A DNA stretch of 43,234 nt from JASFYU01 sp045046905. GTDB taxonomy: Bacteria; Bacteroidota; Bacteroidia; Flavobacteriales; Flavobacteriaceae. The stretch lies in assembly GCA_045046905.1 (NCBI GenBank), contig JASFYU010000113.1, positions 1-43,234 of the forward strand, read 5' to 3'. Below the pieces are notes generated by a model, which made no database searches, had not been told where the DNA came from, and saw nothing but the letters and a program-made list of their open reading frames with translations. Within the stretch, counting starts at the first letter, position 1, and the number at the start of each line of letters is the position of its first letter. Below are positions 16,245 through 24,551 of the stretch, piece by piece. A program made the position numbers and the translations under genes.

Positions 16245-17405
16245 CTATACTTTTGATTTACATCTCTGATTTAACATCTTTACCGCCTTTTTCATACTAC
16301 TCAAATCAATTTCATGAACATCGTGTTTTTTTCCGATACTCGAGATTAAGGTAATGGTCAATCGGCCTCCTAAATGTTCTCTGAATTCCTGTATTCCTTT
16401 TAGCAATTGGTTCAATTCCTCATCGGTTTTTATAGCGATATTCAGATCAAAACCTATACTTTCAAAAACTTCGAGTATACGATTCATAGTTTTCACATCG
16501 ATCAAACCAATCAAGTGGGCATAGCTTACATCAAGGGCAATACCCTTTGCTACAGCTTCCCCGTGACGCAGGCTGTAGCCTGTCATCTGTTCTAGCTTAT
16601 GGGCGGCCCAATGACCAAAATCTAAGGGTCGTGAAGAGCCACTCTCGAAAGGGTCACCGCCTTGGCCGATATGCTGCATATGAATTTCAGCACATTTGTA
16701 AATGGTATACTGCATGGCTTCCATATCTCTTTCTTTGAGCTTTAGCGTATGTTCTTCTATGAGTTGAAAAAAATCGGCATCCATGATAAGTGCTACTTTT
16801 AAAGCTTCGGCTATGCCTGCAATCCAATCACGCTGCTCTAGCGTTTTTAAGAAATCACTATCATTTATAATCGCATAAGGAGGGGCAAAGGTGCCTATAA
16901 AGTTCTTTTTACCAAAGGCATTAATACCATTTTTTACTCCTACGGCGGCATCATTTTGAGATAGTACGGTAGTGGGAATACGAATTAATTTCACTCCTCT
17001 ATGGGCTATGGTCGCAGCATAACCGGCCATATCAATTACTGCACCACCGCCAATAACAACAACAAACGAATGACGGCAGATGGCATTGTCATTAATAGCC
17101 TTTAGAACCCGTGTAACACCAGTATCATCATTTTTAGTGACCTCGCCGCCTCGCACGACCAAGGTCTCGGTATGCTTTACATGTGCATGGTGCTTTTGAC
17201 AATACAGCTCAATATTTTCAAGTAGCCTTGGATGTGTATGGGCGACACCATCATCTATGACAAAAAGAAGCTTTACTTGTTCATTTTCTCTATATTCTTT
17301 TATGATATCTTTGAACAGCATAGTTTCTCTACCGAATAAACCCCTAGTAAAATGAAGCCTGTACTGATAGGATACTGTAAATTTCTGCTCTATAACTTTA
17401 AACAT
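16245..17405 (-). CDS. eboD: EboD, 3-dehydroquinate synthase-like sugar phosphate cyclase
   Basis: This 386-residue protein is a member of the sugar-phosphate cyclase family (DHQS, EEVS and relatives), which use NAD and a metal to close sugar phosphates into carbocycles. GGGAVIDMAGYAATIAHRG (about 118-136) and PTTVLSQNDAAVGVKNGIN bind the cofactor, and the metal ligands are kept in AEALKVALI, RHGEAVAKG and DFGHWAAHKLE. It sits inside the ebo cluster, which argues against a role as AroB in the shikimate pathway. It starts 12 bases after eboC. The substrate is not known; a hexose, heptose or pentose phosphate is possible. Confidence 0.93.
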   Translation of the reverse strand: MFKVIEQKFTVSYQYRLHFTRGLFGRETMLFKDIIKEYRENEQVKLLFVIDDGVAHTHPRLLENIELYCQKHHAHVKHTETLVVRGGEVTKNDDTGVTRVLKAINDNAICRHSFVVVIGGGAVIDMAGYAATIAHRGVKLIRIPTTVLSQNDAAVGVKNGINAFGKKNFIGTFAPPYAIINDSDFLKTLEQRDWIAGIAEALKVALIMDADFFQLIEEHTLKLKERDMEAMQYTIYKCAEIHMQHIGQGGDPFESGSSRPLDFGHWAAHKLEQMTGYSLRHGEAVAKGIALDVSYAHLIGLIDVKTMNRILEVFESIGFDLNIAIKTDEELNQLLKGIQEFREHLGGRLTITLISSIGKKHDVHEIDLSSMKKAVKMLNQRCKSKV

Positions 17406-17417
17406 TACATACTATTT

Positions 17418-18320
17418 TTAAGTAACTGAAAAAAACTTGGACAATACCATTGAAATGGGCAACAACGCCACTATGCCCAATCCGTACCACCAATGAGAAA
17501 AACCAACGGCAATGGAGGCATCTAACACAATCAATGAAAGTACGCCGGCGATAACCGCTTTTTTTATATTCTCCGGAGAATTTATTTGATATGCTTTAAC
17601 CAATGGCCTAAAAATAAGGATGACAAAAACCAACAAAAATAGTGAGGTCACAAGTATCATATCGGTATACAAATAGACTATACCGCCTACAGCAAAGATA
17701 ACGCCGGCATACAGAACACCGGCCAAAACAATATGATTTTTATTTTTTCCGTGTACTTCTCCCCTACTGATTAATGTTATTGCGAAAATATAGGCTATAG
17801 AAATTATCGCAAACCACCAAAAATTAATGACCCCTAAAATCGACATTCCTAAAATAAGGTTCAACCCCCTGCAAACTCCCATATTCAAGGGCCCAATAAC
17901 GGTATGTTTTTTTGAAAAAGCATCGTAAAGAACAATACATAGTGCCAAGGCAAAGGCGATAATACCACATAAAGTGGCAACAAAGAAGGCCAATACCATT
18001 CCTATACATAAAAGAACAATTCCGAAGACCATGGCAGACCTAAGCGATACCAAACCGCTAGGAATGGGCCTTTCAGGCCGTTCGATCTGATCGATCTTAA
18101 AATCAAAAAAATCATTTAACACTACCCCGCCGGCGTACAGAAAAATCGATGCACATACAAGAAGAAAACTATGCTCATAAAAAGCATCCACAGCGACCAC
18201 CCCAACTTCTTCTAGAGTAAAAAAGGCCGCTATCGCAACTCCTGCAAGAATATCGGCTGCAGCTGTAGGTAGATTGGCGGGTCTGGTCAGTATGGCATAA
18301 GCCCGTAGTTCAAAACCCAT
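17418..18320 (-). CDS. eboC: EboC, UbiA-family prenyltransferase
   Basis: This 300-residue integral membrane protein has about eight to nine spans and the UbiA fold, whose members join prenyl diphosphates to aromatic or polar acceptors. The first Asp motif is present (VVLNDFFDFKIDQIERPERPIPSG, about 66-89). The second is reduced to YDAFSKKH, with a single Asp where many relatives have two, so the diphosphate-binding mode may differ. It is one base behind eboB and 12 bases before eboD. In the cluster it probably adds an isoprenoid anchor to the product made by the soluble Ebo enzymes; this is inference. Confidence 0.93.
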   Translation of the reverse strand: MGFELRAYAILTRPANLPTAAADILAGVAIAAFFTLEEVGVVAVDAFYEHSFLLVCASIFLYAGGVVLNDFFDFKIDQIERPERPIPSGLVSLRSAMVFGIVLLCIGMVLAFFVATLCGIIAFALALCIVLYDAFSKKHTVIGPLNMGVCRGLNLILGMSILGVINFWWFAIISIAYIFAITLISRGEVHGKNKNHIVLAGVLYAGVIFAVGGIVYLYTDMILVTSLFLLVFVILIFRPLVKAYQINSPENIKKAVIAGVLSLIVLDASIAVGFSHWWYGLGIVALLPISMVLSKFFSVT

Positions 18321-18321
18321 T

Positions 18322-19230
18322 TTACTTAATTTCGCCAGACTCTATCCTAGGCTCCTGCCCTCTTAGGACGCTATTGTCATTGAACAATTGGGTTTGGTTT
18401 ATTCCTCTCGGATCCAACCAATGCTCTTCTTTCATTTTACCATTGGCACTAAAAAAATCAAGGGCATTCTGATAACAGGTCTTGACCACATCTTCTCTTG
18501 CAATACCTCTTTTGAGCATTAAGGCGGCTGTCTTGGGTACAGCAAGTGGATCACTTACACCCCAATCAGCCGAACTATCGACAATGATATTAGTGCTTCC
18601 GAATTTTCTAACAACTTCTGCCATACGCTCATTGCCCATCTTGGTTTTAGGATAAATGGTAAATGCGGCAATAAAACCTTTGTCTAATACATCTTGTACC
18701 GTTTCTTCATTATTGTGGTCTATAACAACCTTGGCAGGATCCAAACCGTGTTCAAGACAAACCTCCATACTTTTTATAGTACCCGCTTTTTTATCGCGAT
18801 GTGGGGTATGCACTTGTACCATCATGTCGAGCTCTTTCGCCAACTCTAATTGCGCCCTAAAATATTTATCCTCTGCTGGAGTTTGGTCATCATACCCAAT
18901 TTCACCTATAGCAACTACATTCTCCTTGTGTAAATAAAGCGGCAATAGCTCAATCACCTGTTCAGCCAAGGCCTCATTATTAGCTTCTTTCGAATTTAAA
19001 CCTATAGTACAATAATGCTTTATTCCGAATTGACTTGCCCTAAAGGGCTCCCAACCCACAAGACTACTATAATAATCCTGAAAAGACCCGACCTGGGTTC
19101 TCGGCTGCCCCATCCAAAATGCAGGTTCTATGATTGCTACGATACCGGCCGCAGCCATTGCCTCATAATCATCTGTAGTACGAGACGACATATGTATATG
19201 TGGATCTATAATCATCATTTTCTCTTCCAT
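18322..19230 (-). CDS. eboB: EboB, TatD-like metal-dependent hydrolase
   Basis: This 302-residue protein is an amidohydrolase-superfamily TIM barrel of the TatD type. Metal-binding positions visible are DPHIHM at residues 9-14, GEIGYD in the middle, QVHTPHRDKK, VIDHNNEE and the late DSSADWG. TatD enzymes are usually about 260 residues and act on nucleic acids, but the ebo branch is separate and its substrate unknown. MEEKMMIIDPH is used as the start; ATG at 19218 or 19215 would drop only a few residues. It is four bases behind eboA and one base before eboC. Confidence 0.92.
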   Translation of the reverse strand: MEEKMMIIDPHIHMSSRTTDDYEAMAAAGIVAIIEPAFWMGQPRTQVGSFQDYYSSLVGWEPFRASQFGIKHYCTIGLNSKEANNEALAEQVIELLPLYLHKENVVAIGEIGYDDQTPAEDKYFRAQLELAKELDMMVQVHTPHRDKKAGTIKSMEVCLEHGLDPAKVVIDHNNEETVQDVLDKGFIAAFTIYPKTKMGNERMAEVVRKFGSTNIIVDSSADWGVSDPLAVPKTAALMLKRGIAREDVVKTCYQNALDFFSANGKMKEEHWLDPRGINQTQLFNDNSVLRGQEPRIESGEIK

Positions 19231-19234
19231 AAAA

Positions 19235-20086
19235 TCATGTTTTTAAATTGTGCCAAGTACTATTTTTATCTACAATTTCCTTTTGTAGTTCGGGGTATTT
19301 CTTCAGCAAGCTTTTTGCTTCCGAAGTATCTGAGTAAAAACAACAGAGAGCCCCTGCCTTGTTTTCAATACTATTATCACTTTCGAGCAAGTGAGCCATG
19401 TCTTTAAGAAGCGTAGCTTCCAAAAAATTGGAGACAGGCTTCCAAAATAAGGGATCTATATCACGTGAGGCGGCCCATCGCTCATGAGCATAGTCAGATA
19501 TTATCCTAGCCAAATCTTTATTCGCTCTAGTATCAACATCTAAAATATCGGCCAAATCTAATTGCATAAATGCCGCTTTTAAATACATTTGGTTCCATTG
19601 TTGGTCATTGAAATACCTTGAAGGGTACGGGTTTTTTAGACTTATAGCATGAAAAATAGTGTCAATGTTGGTGCGTAAGGCCTCTACCGCTACCTCACTA
19701 TATGTTCCGGCATTGGGCAATAGCACCAAGAACTTTAAAAAAGTTTCTAATTCTCCGGTATCTGCTATCTGAATGAGCTTGGCCACCTTAGGTTGAAAAT
19801 ACGTGTTATTTTCTTCCAATACGCTCACCAACACATATATCCTTGCTATTTGAAGAGCATTTGCATCTTGAATTTCAAGATAGTCTTTCAGAACTCTGTT
19901 CCCCGTATCAAAAACCATTGCCTTTTGAGCATCCACCTTATTCGCTAATAAGCTATAGGTTAGATATAATTCTTTGGCGGCTACGGACTCGATAATTTTA
20001 GTAAGCCTTTCTTGAATCCATAGATTTGTTGATACATCAAGGTTATGTTCCAACAGATATTCTAATTCTCGACGTATATTATTCAA
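19235..20086 (-). CDS. eboA: EboA domain protein, first gene of the ebo cluster
   Basis: This 283-residue soluble, all-helical protein belongs to the EboA family, found only with the other ebo genes. Typical segments are LPNAGTYSEVAVEALRTNID and NPYPSRYFNDQQWNQMYLKA near the centre and HERWAASRDIDPLFW further on. No catalytic motif is known. It is the first gene of the minus-strand unit eboABCDEF; its leader (20087-20340) is repeat-rich. A short frame on the opposite strand is not real. I am sure of the family from the context of all five partners. Confidence 0.92.
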   Translation of the reverse strand: MNNIRRELEYLLEHNLDVSTNLWIQERLTKIIESVAAKELYLTYSLLANKVDAQKAMVFDTGNRVLKDYLEIQDANALQIARIYVLVSVLEENNTYFQPKVAKLIQIADTGELETFLKFLVLLPNAGTYSEVAVEALRTNIDTIFHAISLKNPYPSRYFNDQQWNQMYLKAAFMQLDLADILDVDTRANKDLARIISDYAHERWAASRDIDPLFWKPVSNFLEATLLKDMAHLLESDNSIENKAGALCCFYSDTSEAKSLLKKYPELQKEIVDKNSTWHNLKT

Positions 20087-20432
20087 ATTACTTTTTCTTT
20101 ATTCCCACCAGTGGGTTTAATACCCTCCCGATTGCTATCGGGACTACTCCAAAATGTTACGCTTTGTCTCCTTTTAATGCCTCGTATACCTGCCTTTACC
20201 GTCAGGCAGGCCTGCATCGACTAGTTTACTTCTCAAGTGCACCTGACATGAAAGGCCTTCTTCTACCCTTCATAAGCCTGTACGCTTGATGATTTAATAC
20301 TAATATACATTGTCGTCTTTGTCGACAGTGACACACAAAGCTAATTATTATAAAGGATTCTACAGTTTTTTATAGTACAAATCATTAGCGTTAATACAAA
20401 GTTTCTTTATAATTTTAAGCAAAAATGAAACC
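20087..20432. repeat. Repeat-rich divergent region between eboA and miaE
   Basis: This 346-base gap holds three short inverted repeats: CCCACCAGTGGG (20104-20115), CCCGATTGCTATCGGG (20127-20142) and a CTGCC/GGCAG pair around 20195-20218 related to the palindromes at 10706 and 38683. CAAAGCTA at 20336-20343 reads TAGCTTTG on the minus strand, a possible -7 box for eboA. That would leave a leader of about 245 bases that includes all three hairpins. I see no coding frame worth calling. Confidence 0.6.
20336..20343 (-). promoter_or_regulatory. Candidate -7 element for the ebo operon
   Basis: TAGCTTTG on the minus strand matches TAnnTTTG, but no TTTG sits 19 bases upstream. It is the only full -7 match I found between eboA and miaE on that strand. 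Confidence 0.28.
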
Positions 20433-21014
20433 ATGCTCGGATTAAAGCTTCCTACTGACCCACGATGGGTAAATATTGCAGCCAAGAATATCGACGAAAT
20501 TCTTACAGATCATGCCTATTGTGAGCAAAAAGCAGCAAGTACAGCTATATCACTAATTGTTAGTTTTCCTGAATATACAGATTTGATTCAAGAAATGATT
20601 GCACTTTCAAGAGAAGAAATGAGTCATTTTAAAATGGTACATGACATAATTATTGCCCGTGGTCAAACCTTAGGTCGTGACCGAAAAGACGATTACGTGA
20701 ATGCGCTCCTGAAATTTTTCGCAAAAGGCGGAAGTCGTACTACTCAATTGGTACATCGACTTTTATATGCCGCATTGATAGAGGCTAGAAGCTGTGAACG
20801 TTTCAGATTACTTTCTGAAGAACTGGAAGATAAAGAGTTAAGTGAATTTTACCACAAACTAATGATAAGTGAAGCTAGCCATTACAGCATGTTTCTATCT
20901 TTTGCAAGGCAATATGGAAATCTGGAAGAAGTGAATGAAAAATGGCAAGACTTACTAGACTACGAGGCACAAATCATGAAAAATTTAAGCCATAAAGAAA
21001 CAATTCACGGTTAA
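20433..21014 (+). CDS. miaE: tRNA-(ms2io6A)-hydroxylase-like di-iron protein
   Basis: MiaE hydroxylates the isopentenyl group of ms2i6A37 in tRNAs that read U-starting codons. This 193-residue protein carries a full ferritin-like di-iron set: Glu31, Glu62-x-x-His65, Glu117 and Glu147-x-x-His150. The length and N-terminus (MLGLKLPTDPRWVNIAAKNI) are typical. It is transcribed alone, divergent from the ebo cluster and convergent with ppk1. Sharing a divergent region with ebo does not by itself imply a shared role. Confidence 0.9.
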   Translation: MLGLKLPTDPRWVNIAAKNIDEILTDHAYCEQKAASTAISLIVSFPEYTDLIQEMIALSREEMSHFKMVHDIIIARGQTLGRDRKDDYVNALLKFFAKGGSRTTQLVHRLLYAALIEARSCERFRLLSEELEDKELSEFYHKLMISEASHYSMFLSFARQYGNLEEVNEKWQDLLDYEAQIMKNLSHKETIHG

Positions 21015-21106
21015 TTGAATGCCCATTTTCGGGGAATACAATTTCTTAACCCAAATCGGGAAGGCCTTGATTCAAAACACACCTCTTCTTGCCCTTGAAC
21101 ACGAAT

Positions 21107-21128
21107 AACCTGAGTTCGAACTCAGGTT
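21107..21128. terminator. Perfect 22-base palindrome between convergent miaE and ppk1
   Basis: The 22 bases are a perfect palindrome with core CCTGAGTTCGAACTCAGG, flanked by AA and TT. It lies between the 3' end of miaE and the 3' end of ppk1 and is the best copy of the element at 638-655. As RNA it would form the same hairpin from either strand, fitting a two-way terminator, although the T-run is minimal. Confidence 0.5.
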
Positions 21129-21154
21129 AGCAAACGTAAAAGTTCTTATCGCAT

Positions 21155-23227
21155 CTACGCTTTGAGCTTCTCGAGATAATAATCGTAGGTCGCAAACTGC
21201 GAACGTACTTTTTGCAAGTCATTCTTTCTATAGGCATTGTCCTGTTTTTCTGAGAAAACTCTTGCTTTCACATTATCTTTCCAAGAGATATCAAAGGTAT
21301 CTAACAACTCTTGCCTGATACTCTTATCGTATATAGGACAACCCACTTCGACACGATAATCCAAATTTCTGGTCATCCAATCTGCCGAAGAAATATATAC
21401 TTTTGGATCCCCAGCATTACCGAAAATAAAAAGTCTAGGGTGTTCTAAAAATTTATCGACGATGCTTATCGCCTCAATATTTTCACTTAGGCCCTTTATC
21501 CCTGGAATTAAACAGCAGGTTCCCCTAATAATCAACTGTATCTTGACACCTTCATTACTGGCTTCATAAAGTTTATCTACCATTTTATAGGAGGTGAAAC
21601 TGTTCATTTTTATTTTAATAAAGGCTTCTTTACCAGCTCTTGCATTCTCAATTTCCTTGTCGATCAACCTCTTGAATACCTCTTTTGTGTAATGTGGCGA
21701 AACTATCAGATGTTTATACTTATTTATTTTATAGTTTGTTTCAAAGAAGTCGAAAATTTTATTCAATTCCTTTAAAATTTCTTCATGGCATGTAAATAAG
21801 GTATAATCGGTATATACTCTTGCCGTAGACTCATTGAAGTTACCTGTACTAACAAAGCCATATCGTTTTATCTCCTGTTCTTCTTCTCGCTCAATAACGC
21901 ATATCTTACTATGCACCTTAAGGCCTGGCACGCCAAATATCAATTTAACACCTTCTTCCTGTAGCTGTTCTGCATACCGAATGTTCGCCTGTTCATCGAA
22001 ACGGGCTTGTAACTCTATTTGTACCGTCACCCGTTTACCATTCTTAACCGCATTAATCAAAGAGGCAGCAACCTGAGAATTACCTGCCAAACGATATACA
22101 GTAATTTTTATACTGCGTACTTTTGGGTCTAGAGCCGCTTCACGAAGAAATCTTATACAATAGGAAAACGTATGGTAGGGCGTGTATTGCAAGTAATCTC
22201 TTTGTGCTATCTGATCAAAGAGACTGCCATTCATGTTAAATCCTTTTACCGGTAAGGCTGTGATTTTGTCATATAACAGATCCTGTCTTCCCATACTCGG
22301 AAAACCCATATAATCACGTCTATTGTGATATCGGCCGCCAGGTATAACGCTATCGGTTTCTTCGATATTCATTTTCTCTTTTAAATAGGCTAATGTGTTT
22401 TTTCCAATACTCTTATCATAAACAAAGCGTACTGGGTCACCTACTTTTCGATGCGCTACACTTGAGGATATTTTTTCAATAAAGCTTTTGCTCAGATCGT
22501 TATCCATATCGAGTTCGGCATCTCGTGTAATTTTGATCATATGTGCAGATATCGATTCGTATTCGAACATTGTAAAAATGTTCCTCAAACAATACCTGAT
22601 AAGGTCATCTAATATTATTATATAGCTTTTATCCCCTTCCTTGGGCAGTTCTACAAAGCGATTTATTCCCTTAGGTATCTCAATAAGAGCATACCTTTTT
22701 TCTTTCTCCTCAATATTTCCGAAACCAATACTTATCATTTTTACGGCCAAATAAGCGGCCGTATCTTTCAAGGTAGGAAAACGGGTGAAATCATTAAGAA
22801 TAAATATCATCAACTGTGAACTGATATTCTGAGTAAAATAGGTCTGCACAAATTCTTGCTGACCTTCATTCAGTTCGGTTTCTTTTACGATGAATATATT
22901 TTCAGTTTCAAGTTCATTTTCAATATCTTTTAGAATATCAAGACTTTTGGTCTGCTGCCGTATAACTATCCTGGTTATTTCTTCAAGTAAATCTTTTGCC
23001 TTCTCTCCTCCCAGAACGCTTTTACCTTTTTTACCTGCATCGACAATTCTTTTTACCGTGGCATAACGTACTTTAAAAAACTCATCCAAGTTATTCGAGA
23101 ATATTCCCAAAAATCGAAGTCGTTCTATAAGAGGAACATTCTTATCCTCACTTTCTTGCAATACCCTTTCATTGAACCACAACCAACTGATTTCTCGATT
23201 TGCATATTGATATCTGGTTTTTATCAT
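21155..23227 (-). CDS. ppk1: Polyphosphate kinase 1
   Basis: PPK1 makes polyphosphate from ATP through a phosphohistidine intermediate. This 690-residue protein has the N domain (ANREISWLWFNERVLQES, SNNLDEFFKVRYATVKR), the central SIGKNTLAYLKEK and QYTPYHTFSYCIRFLREAA, and the two phospholipase D-like C1/C2 domains with catalytic histidines in LKVHSKICVIER and FLEHPRLFIFGNAG. ATG at 23227 is chosen over 23287, because it overlaps the sixA stop as ATGA and gives the normal length. It is last in a minus-strand run after sixA. Confidence 0.94.
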   Translation of the reverse strand: MIKTRYQYANREISWLWFNERVLQESEDKNVPLIERLRFLGIFSNNLDEFFKVRYATVKRIVDAGKKGKSVLGGEKAKDLLEEITRIVIRQQTKSLDILKDIENELETENIFIVKETELNEGQQEFVQTYFTQNISSQLMIFILNDFTRFPTLKDTAAYLAVKMISIGFGNIEEKEKRYALIEIPKGINRFVELPKEGDKSYIIILDDLIRYCLRNIFTMFEYESISAHMIKITRDAELDMDNDLSKSFIEKISSSVAHRKVGDPVRFVYDKSIGKNTLAYLKEKMNIEETDSVIPGGRYHNRRDYMGFPSMGRQDLLYDKITALPVKGFNMNGSLFDQIAQRDYLQYTPYHTFSYCIRFLREAALDPKVRSIKITVYRLAGNSQVAASLINAVKNGKRVTVQIELQARFDEQANIRYAEQLQEEGVKLIFGVPGLKVHSKICVIEREEEQEIKRYGFVSTGNFNESTARVYTDYTLFTCHEEILKELNKIFDFFETNYKINKYKHLIVSPHYTKEVFKRLIDKEIENARAGKEAFIKIKMNSFTSYKMVDKLYEASNEGVKIQLIIRGTCCLIPGIKGLSENIEAISIVDKFLEHPRLFIFGNAGDPKVYISSADWMTRNLDYRVEVGCPIYDKSIRQELLDTFDISWKDNVKARVFSEKQDNAYRKNDLQKVRSQFATYDYYLEKLKA

Positions 23228-23712
23228 CCTCTTAATTGTTTTGGAAAAATGGTTTGTTGCGTAATTCCTTTGGTAATAGATTTCCATTTTGAAATATCAA
23301 ATTTCAAGTGCACCAAGCCACTGGTAGGAACATTGTTAATATAGGTATTTCCTAAGGAATTGGCGATATGGGTAAAGGCGTGATTGTGTCCAAATAGTAT
23401 GACCGTTTGAAGGTTATCATCAAGATTTTCTATATACCGAAGCACTTCATCTCCTGAAAAATCATATAAGGCATTGGCCACTTGAAATTTATCAAAAGAA
23501 AAATCAAGTTGTCGCAAAAAAATCATGCAGGTGTGCAAGGCCCTATTTGCAGGACTCGAAAAAACAGCATCGATCTCAATATTTTCAAGCTTGAATTTAT
23601 TTGAGACCAAAAGCGCATCATTAATTCCCCTTTCTTGTAAAGGTCGATCCTTATCACTCACAGGATATTCCCAAGAAGATTTACCATGCCTTACCAATAG
23701 TAGTGTTTTCAT
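23224..23712 (-). CDS. sixA: SixA-like phosphohistidine phosphatase
   Basis: This 162-residue histidine-phosphatase superfamily protein removes phosphate from phosphohistidine in proteins. RHG is at residues 8-10, His9 being the acceptor; the second His is in VILFGHNHAFTHIANSLGN, and DRPLQERGINDA is typical of SixA. Its stop overlaps the ppk1 start as ATGA, so the two are translationally coupled. As PPK1 works through a phosphohistidine, a regulatory link is tempting but unproven. It starts 81 bases after pdxH. Confidence 0.87.
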   Translation of the reverse strand: MKTLLLVRHGKSSWEYPVSDKDRPLQERGINDALLVSNKFKLENIEIDAVFSSPANRALHTCMIFLRQLDFSFDKFQVANALYDFSGDEVLRYIENLDDNLQTVILFGHNHAFTHIANSLGNTYINNVPTSGLVHLKFDISKWKSITKGITQQTIFPKQLRG

Positions 23713-23793
23713 ACAAGCTGTTTAACGTATATCATATTTAAAAAATAATCACATTCGACAAATTCAACGTATAGGTCGTCTCTAGTTGTAGAG

Positions 23794-24441
23794 CTATGGT
23801 GACAAACGTTCTATTTTCCAATCAAAATCTTCTTGCAATGTATAGCGAATACGATCATGCAACCTATTGGGTCTTCCTTGCCAAAACTCAATAGATACAG
23901 GTTTTACAATATAACCGCCCCAATTTTTTGGGCGTTCTATTTCTTTTCCTCTTAGTGATTTCTCCAAGTGTTCCAATTTTTCCTCGAGTACTTCTCTGGA
24001 GGCAATTACACTACTCTGATCAGAAACTATTGCCCCCAGTTTACTGCCTTCGGGCCGCGATTCAAAATACCCATCGGAAAGATTTTCAGCAATTTTTTCA
24101 ACCTTGCCTTTTATAATTATCTGCCGCTCCATATTTGGCCAAAAAAAGGAAATACAAACTCTGGGGTTTTGAGAAATGGCCTTTCCCTTTTCACTTTCAT
24201 AATTGGTATAGAAAATAAAACCTTCGTACGTATATTTCTTGAGAAGCACCACCCTGTTTTTTGGGTAACCATCCTGGCCAATGGTAGAAATGGTCATTGC
24301 ATTGGTTTCATCAACGCCATCGTATGCCTCCACTTCATAGAACCATTTTTGAAAAAGCTCCATGGGGTTGTCGGAAATAGCATCCTCAATCAAGGCGCTT
24401 TTTTCATATGACTTTCGATAGTTTCCTAAATCTTTCTTCAT
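23794..24441 (-). CDS. pdxH: Pyridoxamine/pyridoxine 5'-phosphate oxidase
   Basis: PdxH oxidises PNP and PMP to pyridoxal 5'-phosphate with FMN. The 215 residues show the classic blocks: MTISTIGQDGYPKNRVVLLK, FYTNYESEKGKAISQNP, RQIIIKGKVEKI, SRPEGSKLGAIVSDQSSVI and the C-terminal PNRLHDRIRYTL...WKIERLSP. The length is as expected. The 110 AT-rich bases upstream contain no strong promoter match. Confidence 0.95.
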   Translation of the reverse strand: MKKDLGNYRKSYEKSALIEDAISDNPMELFQKWFYEVEAYDGVDETNAMTISTIGQDGYPKNRVVLLKKYTYEGFIFYTNYESEKGKAISQNPRVCISFFWPNMERQIIIKGKVEKIAENLSDGYFESRPEGSKLGAIVSDQSSVIASREVLEEKLEHLEKSLRGKEIERPKNWGGYIVKPVSIEFWQGRPNRLHDRIRYTLQEDFDWKIERLSP

Positions 24442-24551
24442 TTTTTTGTAATCTAAAACAAGATAGTCAAAGTTCAGAAAAAGAGGGGAGATTGAAAAAT
24501 GGATATGAAAGTTTAATACATAAAATTAAAAATATTTTTGCTAGCTATTTT

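Noticed and set aside
16245..17405. Housekeeping aroB (shikimate pathway)
   Set aside because: The gene is embedded in the ebo cluster with its exact partners, so it is called eboD; AroB is expected elsewhere in the genome.
20026..20289. 87-residue plus-strand frame over the eboA start
   Set aside because: It overlaps the eboA coding start on the other strand and runs through inverted repeats; no protein features.
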